Assembly (NCBI GenBank): GCA_002480735.1
Contig: DLCS01000180.1
Coordinates: forward strand, 1 to 6,009
Length of the DNA stretch: 6,009 nt
Reading direction: 5' to 3'
Origin: Bacillaceae bacterium UBA7792
Lineage (GTDB): Bacteria > Bacillota > Bacilli > Bacillales > Cytobacillaceae
Position numbers and translations under genes: made by a program. How positions within the stretch are numbered: the stretch's first letter is position 1; each line of letters starts with the position of its first letter. The notes under the pieces were generated by a model. That model was not told where the DNA came from, ran no database searches, and worked only from the letters and a program-made list of their open reading frames with translations. Of this stretch, positions 1-5,447 are shown piece by piece.

Positions 1-213
1 TTGGCTCCCTTAATTGTCGAGCAGGTGTTTGAGGTCATCCAAGAGATTCATAGAAATGGGACGACGGTTCTATTAGCGGAGCAAAATGCCAACGCTGCCC
101 TCAAAATCGCCGACCGAGGCTATGTCATCGAGAATGGGCGCATTGTTTTGGTAGGTACGAGCGGGGAGCTTTTTGCCAACGATGAAATTCGCAAGGCTTA
201 TATTGGTGCCTAA
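1..213 (+). CDS. livF: LivF-type branched-chain amino-acid ABC transporter ATP-binding protein (C-terminal fragment)
   Basis: This is the last 70 or so residues of an ABC ATPase; the start and the Walker A, Q-loop, signature and Walker B motifs lie left of the window. The fragment opens with [13 protein letters not shown], which matches the segment just after the D-loop (SLGLAP) in LivF proteins. It continues with [20 protein letters not shown] and [14 protein letters not shown], followed by a short tail ending AYIGA. The EQN in place of the usual switch-region EH is normal for LivF, so it is not a defect. In the family LivF pairs with LivG and the permeases LivH/LivM to energise import of branched-chain amino acids, amides or related organic acids. 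The TTG at base 1 is almost certainly an internal Leu codon. The binding-protein gene follows 73 bp downstream, consistent with one transporter operon. The family call is firm; the transported substrate is unknown. Confidence 0.9.
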   Translation: MAPLIVEQVFEVIQEIHRNGTTVLLAEQNANAALKIADRGYVIENGRIVLVGTSGELFANDEIRKAYIGA

Positions 214-258
214 AGTTGAAGGAGGTGAGTCTATCGCATAGGAGTTGCCTGAAAGTCT

Positions 259-272
259 GCTAAAAATTTAGC
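259..272. repeat. Small perfect palindrome upstream of the binding-protein gene
   Basis: GCTAAA-AA-TTTAGC is a perfect 6-bp inverted repeat with a 2-bp centre, lying just before the ribosome-binding site of the binding-protein gene. It could be a protein-binding dyad or a weak RNA hairpin near the SD. It is AT-rich and short, so chance is a real possibility. Confidence 0.3.
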
Positions 273-286
273 GAGGGGGAAAAGGG

Positions 287-1516
287 ATGAAGTTAAAAGG
301 GCTTGTGTTTTATGTCCTGATTTTGTTCACGATGATCTTGACAGCTTGTAGTGGTACAACTTCAAACGAGCCGCAAAATGAGGGAAATAAGAAAACTGAG
401 GAAAACAAGGAACAGGGCAATAGTGAAAAAAATAAGGAAGCCAAAACGGTTAATATTGGCTATAGCGGACCATTAAGCGGGCCAGCCGCCTTTTATGGAG
501 AGAATACCCTCTCCGGGCTTGAAATGGCTGTGGATGAAATTAATGATGCCGGAGGATTTGAGGTAAATGGAGATACCTATAAGATCAATTTAGTTTCGTT
601 AGATGACAAATATTTACCGAATGAAACAGGAGCCAATGCGAAGAGACTTTTACAAGAAAACAAGACACCGATCGTTTTTGTCCCACATAGTGGAGGAATC
701 TTCGCGACTCAAGTGTTTAATATGCAGGATAACTTTATCGTAGCGGCCTATTCAAGTGAGCCAGCAATCACTGCCCAAGGGAATAGCCTAACGGTGAGAA
801 TCCCACCTAAGTATGACGGCTATATTGAACCTTTTACGGATTACCAAATGGAGCGCTTCGGTAAAAAGATTGCGTTTCTTCCAACAGCAACACAGTATGG
901 AAAGGATTGGGCGGAAACACTAGAGCCTGTTTGGAAGAAAAAAGGTGGCGAGATTGTCTATAACGGTTCCATTGATTTTAACAAGGATACGGATTTCTTC
1001 ACGATTGTGACGAATGCATTGAAGGAAAAGCCTGATGTTCTCTTTGTCGGAGGTCCATCTGAGCCAACTGCATTAGTGATCAAACAGGCCCGAGAGCTCG
1101 GCTTTAAGGGCGGATTTATTATCATGGATCAGGCAAAGCTGGATGAAATTGCTGCGGTGCTTGGAGGCATGGATATGATTGAAGGCTCCTCAGGAACCTT
1201 GCCTTTAGCTGTTTCGATTGAGCCTGAAAACCAAAAGTTCTTCGATGATTATAAGGCAGCCCATGGCAAGGATCCAGGCTCTGAAGCAGGCTATCATTAC
1301 TTTTCGATGTATTTATTTGTAGAAGCAATGAAGGCTGCAGGTAGTGTGGATGATCCAAAGGCCATTATGGAGAATATTCAAGCTGGGTTGGACACACTTT
1401 CAGAGGATAAGAAAATTTACAAGGTCAATGAAATCGAGGCAGATGGTGGGCTCGTCACACCACTGAGAATCGCTGTTGTAGAAGAAGGGAAAATCGTGGA
1501 CATCACTGTCGAATAA
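287..1516 (+). CDS. ABC transporter substrate-binding lipoprotein, branched-chain amino-acid/amide type (Peripla_BP_6)
   Basis: This 409-residue protein is the extracellular solute receptor of the importer whose ATPase ends upstream. The N-terminus has a short basic region (MKLK), a hydrophobic core (residues 5-20) and a lipobox LTAC ending at Cys21, so it should be a lipid-anchored lipoprotein. Residues about 24-53 form a low-complexity N/K/E/Q-rich tether. The fold begins near residue 54 with the family pattern VNIGYSGPLSGPAAFYGENT, then GLEMAVDEINDAGG (78-90) and SLDDKYLPNETGANAKRLL, where this family processes its first lobe. PHSGG (133-137) and AAYSSEP (153-159) lie where LivJ-like proteins contact the ligand carboxylate and amino group. 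The second lobe includes QYGKDWAE and PDVLFVGGPSEP. Length is typical. The ATG follows a purine-rich SD (GAGGGGG, 273-279) by 7 nt. A terminator follows the stop. Family members bind amino acids, amides, urea, aromatic acids and other small acids, so the ligand cannot be named. Confidence 0.92.
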   Translation: MKLKGLVFYVLILFTMILTACSGTTSNEPQNEGNKKTEENKEQGNSEKNKEAKTVNIGYSGPLSGPAAFYGENTLSGLEMAVDEINDAGGFEVNGDTYKINLVSLDDKYLPNETGANAKRLLQENKTPIVFVPHSGGIFATQVFNMQDNFIVAAYSSEPAITAQGNSLTVRIPPKYDGYIEPFTDYQMERFGKKIAFLPTATQYGKDWAETLEPVWKKKGGEIVYNGSIDFNKDTDFFTIVTNALKEKPDVLFVGGPSEPTALVIKQARELGFKGGFIIMDQAKLDEIAAVLGGMDMIEGSSGTLPLAVSIEPENQKFFDDYKAAHGKDPGSEAGYHYFSMYLFVEAMKAAGSVDDPKAIMENIQAGLDTLSEDKKIYKVNEIEADGGLVTPLRIAVVEEGKIVDITVE

Positions 1517-1536
1517 CAGATATTCAAATTTTAACT

Positions 1537-1579
1537 GAAGCATAGAGCATGGTGTCCGGCCATTTTCTATGCTTCTTTT
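1537..1579 (+). terminator. Rho-independent terminator after the transporter operon
   Basis: A perfect 10-bp stem, GAAGCATAGA (1537-1546) with TCTATGCTTC (1566-1575), is extended inward by ATGG (1549-1552) with CCAT (1560-1563) around a 7-nt loop, and is followed at once by TTTT (1576-1579). It sits 20 bp after the binding-protein stop. It separates the transporter unit from the catabolic unit, which has its own promoter downstream. The T-tract is short, so some read-through is possible. Confidence 0.85.
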
Positions 1580-1583
1580 CGAA

Positions 1584-1609
1584 ATTAATTCATTATTGAA
1601 TGAACTAAT
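1584..1609. promoter_or_regulatory. Dyad A: probable upstream activator site
   Basis: This is a 26-bp inverted repeat with 10 of 11 positions paired around a 4-bp centre: ATTA-A-TTCATT on the left, AATGAA-C-TAAT on the right. It also contains the register ATTCA-N4-TGAAT (1588-1601) shared with the two sites downstream. The centre lies about 125-130 bp before the predicted sigma-54 transcription start, a usual distance for an enhancer-binding-protein site. The dyad is seen directly; the function is inferred. Confidence 0.55.
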
Positions 1610-1621
1610 GCAATAGTGAAT
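1608..1621. promoter_or_regulatory. Dyad B: degenerate copy of the activator-site motif
   Basis: ATGCA-ATAG-TGAAT matches the ATTCA-N4-TGAAT motif with one mismatch in the left half-site. Its CAATAGTGAAT (1611-1621) is an exact 11-bp direct repeat of 1645-1655 in dyad C. It lies 20 bp (about two helical turns) from dyad A, so regulators bound at A and B would face similarly. It is the weakest copy of the three. Confidence 0.45.
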
Positions 1622-1632
1622 TGGAATTTGGC

Positions 1633-1663
1633 TTTAGTTCGATTCAATAGTGAATCAACTAAA
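1633..1663. promoter_or_regulatory. Dyad C: strongest probable activator site
   Basis: TTTAGTT-C-GATTCA (1633-1646) pairs with TGAATC-AACTAAA (1651-1663) around ATAG: 13 paired positions with one unpaired C at 1640. The core GATTCA-N4-TGAATC is perfect. Positions 1643-1662 match 1589-1608 of dyad A at 17 of 20 bases, so the two are copies of one element, not random AT-rich palindromes. No T-run follows, so it is a poor terminator. Its centre is about 75 bp before the predicted start of the sigma-54 promoter. Confidence 0.6.
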
Positions 1664-1696
1664 ATCGAATATTTTGAGTTTTGTAACGACTCTAAC

Positions 1697-1713
1697 TTGG
1701 CATAGTTCTTGCA
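1697..1713 (+). promoter_or_regulatory. Sigma-54 (RpoN/SigL) -24/-12 promoter of the catabolic operon
   Basis: TTGGCATAGTTCTTGCA fits the sigma-54 consensus TGGCACG-N4-TTGCW. The invariant GG (1699-1700) and GC (1711-1712) are present and exactly 12 bp apart, TTGC is intact, and W is A. The only departures are CG to TA after TGGCA, at less conserved positions. The predicted transcription start is near 1724. This class of promoter needs an AAA+ enhancer-binding protein, and suitable dyads lie upstream. In Bacillus, SigL with activators such as BkdR, RocR and AcoR controls inducible amino-acid and acyl-CoA catabolism, which fits the genes downstream. Confidence 0.82.
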
Positions 1714-1728
1714 ATGCTGTTACTAAAA

Positions 1729-1736
1729 GGGGGGAG
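1729..1736 (+). promoter_or_regulatory. Ribosome-binding site that decides the TTG 1741 start
   Basis: AAAAGGGGGGAG gives a purine-rich SD, with the G-run at 1729-1734, six bases before TTG 1741. The ATG at 1714 has no SD and lies before the predicted transcription start. The ATG at 1737 is out of frame. The leader of the sigma-54 transcript would be only about 17 nt. Confidence 0.65.
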
Positions 1737-1740
1737 ATGG

Positions 1741-2904
1741 TTGAATTTTCAATTGGATGAGGACATTCTCTTGCTTAAAGAGAATATTCGTGATTTTATC
1801 GAAAATGCAGTGGAGCCCTATGCGATGGAGATTGAAGAAAAGGATGAGATTCCTTTTTCAATTATCGAGGCTTCAAAGGAAATGGGCTTGTTTGGGCTAA
1901 GTATTCCTGAGGAGTATGGTGGTCTTGGAATTGGCATGGTCGGGAAATGTGCTCTCTATGAGGAGATTGGCAAGACCCATAACGGGTATACCACACTCAT
2001 TGGTGCACATACAGGGATTGGAACGGTCGGAATTGTGGAAATGGGAAATGAAAGGCAGAAAAGAACCTACCTTCCCGCCATGGCATCTGGAGAGAAAATT
2101 GGTGCATTTGCCCTAACTGAACCAGCGGCAGGCTCACAAGCCTCCAATCTGAAGACAACCGCTGTGAAAAAAGGAGATAAATATCTCCTCAATGGAACAA
2201 AGCATTATATCACTAATGCCCCTATTGCTGATGTTTTTACAGTAATGGCAGTGACAGATTCTACAAAAGGGGCGAAGGGGATTACCTCTTTTATTGTTGA
2301 GAAGGACTTTCCTGGCTTTAATGTCGGAAAGATTGAAAAGAAAATGGGGCTCAAGGGTTCCCATTCAGCAGAGTTAATTTTCGAAGACTGTGAGGTTCCA
2401 GTAGAAAATGTTCTTGGTACAGAGGGAGAAGGGTATGTGAATGCCCTTAAAATACTTGCAAACGGTAGAGCGGGGTTAGCCGCTCGAAATCTGGGCTCCT
2501 GTCAACAGCTTTTGGATATGTCGATAAAGTACGCATCTGAACGAATCCAATTTGACGTACCGATCATTGAGCATCAGGCAGTATCACACATGATCGCGGA
2601 GATGGCCTTAGAAATTGAAGCACTGCGTTCCTTTACGTACCGTGTCGCATGGATGGTTGATGAAAGGCAAAATGTGATAAAAGAGGCGGCCATGCTTAAG
2701 CTGTACGGGTCAGAGGTCTATAATCGGGTCGCTGACAAGGCTGTTCAAATACACGGAGGATTAGGATATATTTCTGACTACCCAGTGGAGCGTTACTACC
2801 GTGATGCGAGAATTACTCGGATCTATGAAGGAACATCGGAAATTCAGAAAAATATTATTGCTGCCCAGCTAAGGAAGGAGTTTAAAGCAAAAAGAGGGGA
2901 GTGA
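1741..2904 (+). CDS. Acyl-CoA dehydrogenase (first of two)
   Basis: FAD-dependent alpha,beta-dehydrogenation of an acyl-CoA, first step of a beta-oxidation cycle, with electrons passing to ETF. From TTG 1741 the protein has 387 residues, typical of the family, and begins [19 protein letters not shown], a standard ACAD opening. Helical N-terminal domain: IPEEYGGLG (55-63). Beta domain: [11 protein letters not shown] (122-132), [12 protein letters not shown] (149-160) and [13 protein letters not shown] (202-214). C-terminal domain: R268/F271 region, QIHGGLGY (336-343) and IYEGTSEIQ (361-369), where E363 is the expected catalytic base. Two usually conserved positions differ: the Asp after TEPxAGS is Gln133, and the Gly of the FGxPI motif is Asp272. 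Neither looks inactivating by itself. It is the first gene of the sigma-54 operon, and its stop lies 4 bp before the thiolase ATG, so the two are probably translationally coupled. Chain length or branching of the substrate cannot be read from the sequence. Confidence 0.92.
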   Translation: MNFQLDEDILLLKENIRDFIENAVEPYAMEIEEKDEIPFSIIEASKEMGLFGLSIPEEYGGLGIGMVGKCALYEEIGKTHNGYTTLIGAHTGIGTVGIVEMGNERQKRTYLPAMASGEKIGAFALTEPAAGSQASNLKTTAVKKGDKYLLNGTKHYITNAPIADVFTVMAVTDSTKGAKGITSFIVEKDFPGFNVGKIEKKMGLKGSHSAELIFEDCEVPVENVLGTEGEGYVNALKILANGRAGLAARNLGSCQQLLDMSIKYASERIQFDVPIIEHQAVSHMIAEMALEIEALRSFTYRVAWMVDERQNVIKEAAMLKLYGSEVYNRVADKAVQIHGGLGYISDYPVERYYRDARITRIYEGTSEIQKNIIAAQLRKEFKAKRGE

Positions 2905-2908
2905 GAGG

Positions 2909-4096
2909 ATGCGGGATGAAATTGTAATCGTAAGTGCCGTTCGGACGCCCATTGGTCGTTTCGGTGGCTCTCTAAAAAATCTCAACTCCGGAGACTTAGG
3001 TGCGATCGTGATCAAAGAGTCGATTAAACGGGCTGGATTAGCACCTGAGCAGATTAGCGAGGTCATTCTGGGAGAGGTCAGGCAAACGACGGAATCATCC
3101 AATGTGGCTCGGGTCGCTGCCTTGAGAGCAGGACTCCCGGAAACGACTCCTGCATTCACAGTGAATCGCCTTTGTGCTTCGGGGATGCAGGCGGTCACTT
3201 CAGGGATCCAACAAATTTGGAGCGGCCAAGGAGATATTATTGTTGCTGGTGGGACGGAAAATATGAGCCGGGCCCCGATCTATCTGAGAAACTCTCGATT
3301 TGGGGAGGGAAATCCCTATCTAGTAGACTCGCATTTGGAAAATGGGCAGCAACCGATCGAACAATATGGAGTCGGATTAGGGATGGGCATGACCGCAGAA
3401 AATGTCGCCGAAAAGTATCAGATTTCAAGAGAGGATCAGGATCAATTTGCCTATGAAAGTCAGCAAAAAGCTGCCAAGGCCATAAGGGAAGAGATTTTTC
3501 AGGAAGAAATCATTCCCGTAGAGGTAAAGGAAAGGAAGCAGAGCTTTCTTTTTGATAAGGATGAGCATCCAAGACCTGATACGACGATTGAAAAATTGGC
3601 AAAACTACGGCCTGCCTTTAAGGAAAATGGCGTCGTCACCGCTGGGAATGCCTGTGGACGCAATGACGGAGCTGCTGCTCTTGTGATGATGAGAAGAGAA
3701 AAGGCAAACTCCCTTGGGCTCAAGCCTTTAGCAAAGATTGTCGATTGGGCAACAGCTGCGGTTTCTCCAGAAATCATGGGAATTGGTCCGGTTCCTGCGA
3801 TTGAAAGATTATTAAAAAGGACGAACAAAATTATTCAGGAAATCGGCTTAATTGAATTAAATGAAGCCTTCGCAGCTCAAGCCTTGGCGGTCATACGGGA
3901 AGCAAATTTGAACCCGGACAAAGTCAATGTCAATGGAGGGGCAATTGCACTTGGTCATCCAGTAGGCGCAACAGGCGCAAGGATCATCACGACCCTATTA
4001 TATGAAATGAGAAGAAGAAACGAGCGACTTGGAATCGCCACCCTTTGTGTTGGAGGAGGACAAGGAATGGCTGTCATGCTAGAAGACTTGTCCTAA
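2909..4096 (+). CDS. Thiolase family protein (acetyl-CoA C-acyltransferase)
   Basis: The protein has 395 residues, full length for the degradative/biosynthetic thiolase family. It cleaves 3-oxoacyl-CoA with CoA to acetyl-CoA and a shortened acyl-CoA, or runs the reverse condensation. It opens with IVIVSAVRTPIGRFGGSL. The nucleophilic cysteine is Cys89 in NRLCASGMQAV. AGGTENMSRAP (113-123), GMTAENVAEKY (160-170) and NEAFAAQ (318-324) follow, then His350 in GGAIALGHPVGATGAR and the second cysteine Cys380 in CVGGGQG. All catalytic residues are therefore present. The CoA-binding GNASGxNDGAAA segment reads GNACGRNDGAAA (246-257), with Cys249 in place of the common Ser. The SD (AGGGGAGTGA) lies in the end of the upstream dehydrogenase gene and the intergenic gap is 4 bp, so expression is probably coupled. 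The operon context favours a catabolic thiolase; substrate specificity is undetermined. Confidence 0.93.
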   Translation: MRDEIVIVSAVRTPIGRFGGSLKNLNSGDLGAIVIKESIKRAGLAPEQISEVILGEVRQTTESSNVARVAALRAGLPETTPAFTVNRLCASGMQAVTSGIQQIWSGQGDIIVAGGTENMSRAPIYLRNSRFGEGNPYLVDSHLENGQQPIEQYGVGLGMGMTAENVAEKYQISREDQDQFAYESQQKAAKAIREEIFQEEIIPVEVKERKQSFLFDKDEHPRPDTTIEKLAKLRPAFKENGVVTAGNACGRNDGAAALVMMRREKANSLGLKPLAKIVDWATAAVSPEIMGIGPVPAIERLLKRTNKIIQEIGLIELNEAFAAQALAVIREANLNPDKVNVNGGAIALGHPVGATGARIITTLLYEMRRRNERLGIATLCVGGGQGMAVMLEDLS

Positions 4097-4108
4097 TAAA
4101 CTAGTAAT

Positions 4109-4127
4109 ATGATAACTTTTTTATCAT
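4109..4127. repeat. AT-rich hairpin between thiolase and second dehydrogenase
   Basis: ATGATAA (4109-4115) pairs perfectly with TTATCAT (4121-4127) around CTTTT. The stem is all A/T except one G-C pair and no T-run follows, so I do not call it a terminator. It lies in the 100-bp gap of the operon and may be an RNA processing or stability element, or chance. Confidence 0.3.
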
Positions 4128-4182
4128 CGTAAGTTCTCGCCATGACGATACAGCACAAAAATTGATGTACTTAATACGATTG

Positions 4183-4188
4183 AAGGAG
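4183..4188 (+). promoter_or_regulatory. Ribosome-binding site that decides the ATG 4197 start
   Basis: AAGGAG is a near-perfect SD, 8 nt before ATG 4197. The in-frame GTG at 4188 overlaps the SD itself and the ATG at 4193 is out of frame, so 4197 is the best start. Confidence 0.8.
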
Positions 4189-4196
4189 TGAAATGT

Positions 4197-5372
4197 ATGC
4201 ATTTACGATTAACTGAGGAACAGAAGATGGTGCAGCAAACGATTCGCAAATTTGTTGAGAAGGAATTAATCCCTTTAGAGAATGAAGTGTTAAGAAATGA
4301 GCGGGAAGGAAGACCGAGCTTACCTGAAGAAACGTTAAGAGAACTTCAGCTGAAAGCGAAGGAAGCGGGCTTCTGGGGAATTAACACTCCTGCTGAATAC
4401 GGGGGAGCCGACCTCGGACAAATGATGATGGCCATCGTTCTCATGGAAGTCTCGAAGACATTTGTTCCGTTTAGCTTCGGTGGAAGCGCTGACAATATTC
4501 TCTATTATGGCAACGAAGAACAGAAGAAAAAATATTTGATTCCAACGATTAATGGCGAAAGAAAATCATGCTTCGCCATGACCGAGCCATCAGCAGGCTC
4601 CGATACTAGGAATATTAAGATGACCGCTGTCAAGGATGGCAATGAATGGGTTCTAAATGGCGAAAAAACCTTTATCACAGGTGGGAATGAAGCGGATTTC
4701 GTTATGGTGATTGCCATTACGGATAAGGAAAAGCATCGAGCTACCGGACGAGAGGGAGTCACTTGCTTTATTGTCGATCGAGATATGGGCTGGAAATCGG
4801 AATACATTCATACAATGGGAGAATGGGGACCTGCTAGTCTCATCTTTGATAATGTGCGCGTCCCTGAAGAAAATATCCTAGGAGAAATAGATAAGGGCTA
4901 TCAGCTCGGATTAGAGTGGATCGGATTTGCAAGATGGGTCGTTGGGGCACGTGCCGTTGGGGCAGCGGAAAGATTATTGCAAATGGCCATTGACTATTCA
5001 AAGGTAAGGGTCACATTTGGAAAGCCTATCTCTGAACGGCAAGCGATTCAGTGGCAAATTGCGGATTCAGCAGTGGAAATTGAAGCAGCTAGGTGGCTGG
5101 TATTGAATGCTGCCTTTACATTGGATCATGGTGAGGATAATCGTCATTTAGGCTCGATGGCGAAGCTGTATGGATCGAATATGGGCAACCGTGTCGTCGA
5201 TCGCGTGCTGCAAATTCATGGTGGAATGGGCTACACGAGAGAATTACCGATTGAACGCTGGTACCGTGAAGCAAGATTATGGCGAATCTACGATGGTACC
5301 GATGAGATTCAACGTATGATTATTGCGAGAAATCTGCTTAAGGGACATGTTAAATTAGGACAATTCATATAG
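4197..5372 (+). CDS. Acyl-CoA dehydrogenase (second, divergent; Asp at catalytic-base position)
   Basis: A 391-residue FAD-dependent acyl-CoA dehydrogenase beginning MHLRLTEEQKMVQQTIRKF. Motifs in order: INTPAEYGGADLG (62-74), CFAMTEPSAGSDTRN (125-139, the standard GSD retained), WVLNGEKTFITGG (151-163), MGEWGPASLIFDNVRVPEEN (207-226), RVTFGKPISERQA (271-283), LQIHGGMGYTRELPIERWYR (338-357) and RIYDGTDEIQRM (363-374). The usual catalytic Glu of IYEGT is Asp366. The alternative Glu used by isovaleryl- and long-chain-type enzymes is not there either; by hand alignment to the FGKP motif that position is Ala245. The middle and C-terminal parts resemble ACAD10/11-type enzymes, which also have Asp in an ADGPDEVH motif, so Asp may work as base. 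It is clearly not a recent duplicate of the first dehydrogenase, so the two probably act on different acyl-CoAs or at different stages. It lies 100 bp after the thiolase, same strand. Confidence 0.9.
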   Translation: MHLRLTEEQKMVQQTIRKFVEKELIPLENEVLRNEREGRPSLPEETLRELQLKAKEAGFWGINTPAEYGGADLGQMMMAIVLMEVSKTFVPFSFGGSADNILYYGNEEQKKKYLIPTINGERKSCFAMTEPSAGSDTRNIKMTAVKDGNEWVLNGEKTFITGGNEADFVMVIAITDKEKHRATGREGVTCFIVDRDMGWKSEYIHTMGEWGPASLIFDNVRVPEENILGEIDKGYQLGLEWIGFARWVVGARAVGAAERLLQMAIDYSKVRVTFGKPISERQAIQWQIADSAVEIEAARWLVLNAAFTLDHGEDNRHLGSMAKLYGSNMGNRVVDRVLQIHGGMGYTRELPIERWYREARLWRIYDGTDEIQRMIIARNLLKGHVKLGQFI

Positions 5373-5390
5373 AATCCATTATAATAATAG

Positions 5391-5418
5391 TTGTAAAATT
5401 AAGAATTTACACTATATT
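5391..5418 (+). promoter_or_regulatory. Possible sigma-A promoter with overlapping inverted repeat before the SDR gene
   Basis: TTGTAA (5391-5396), 16 bp, TATATT (5413-5418) is a passable vegetative promoter 24 bp before the SD. It is overlaid by the inverted repeat TGTAAA-N8-TTTACA (5392-5397 and 5406-5411), which could be a repressor operator. The region is very AT-rich, so chance matches are easy. If real, the SDR gene would have expression independent of the sigma-54 promoter. Confidence 0.35.
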
Positions 5419-5431
5419 AACTTCATATTTG

Positions 5432-5437
5432 AGGAGG
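5432..5437 (+). promoter_or_regulatory. Strong ribosome-binding site of the SDR gene
   Basis: A perfect AGGAGG. Two in-frame ATGs follow: 5442 (4-nt spacer, rather short) and 5448 (10-nt spacer). The spacing slightly favours 5448; the choice changes the protein by only two residues. Confidence 0.8.
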
Positions 5438-5447
5438 TATCATGATA

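Noticed and set aside
225..263. A 12-codon reading frame from GTG 225 after the orphan SD
   Set aside because: The GTG overlaps the SD itself, the peptide (VSLSHRSCLKVC) resembles nothing I recognise, and it is too short to support.
1122..1358. Minus-strand open frame inside the binding-protein gene
   Set aside because: It lies wholly opposite a well-supported coding region, has no SD context or recognisable motifs, and is a shadow of codon bias. The same holds for the other minus-strand frames inside the dehydrogenase and thiolase genes and opposite the SDR gene (5423-5776).
1597..1614. A FadR (fatty-acid degradation repressor) box near TGAATGA
   Set aside because: Only the left half resembles the Bacillus FadR consensus as I recall it; the right half (TGCAAT in place of TCATTCA) and the spacing do not fit.
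1633..1663. Reading dyad C as a second terminator
   Set aside because: The stem is AT-rich and no T-run follows, while the core sequence is repeated at dyads A and B, which fits protein-binding sites better.
4103..4122. Terminator between thiolase and second dehydrogenase (AGTAAT/ATAACT then a T-run)
   Set aside because: The stem has only five paired positions of six with a 3-nt loop, too weak for termination. The T-run is part of the neighbouring 4109-4127 hairpin.
4126..4149. Alternative hairpin ATCGT/ACGAT that could compete with the 4109-4127 hairpin as an attenuator or riboswitch
   Set aside because: It is only five base pairs with a long loop, and there is no recognisable riboswitch core or leader peptide.
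4188..4196. GTG 4188 as the start of the second dehydrogenase
   Set aside because: It overlaps its own SD; ATG 4197 has an ideal 8-nt spacing and gives a standard ACAD N-terminus.
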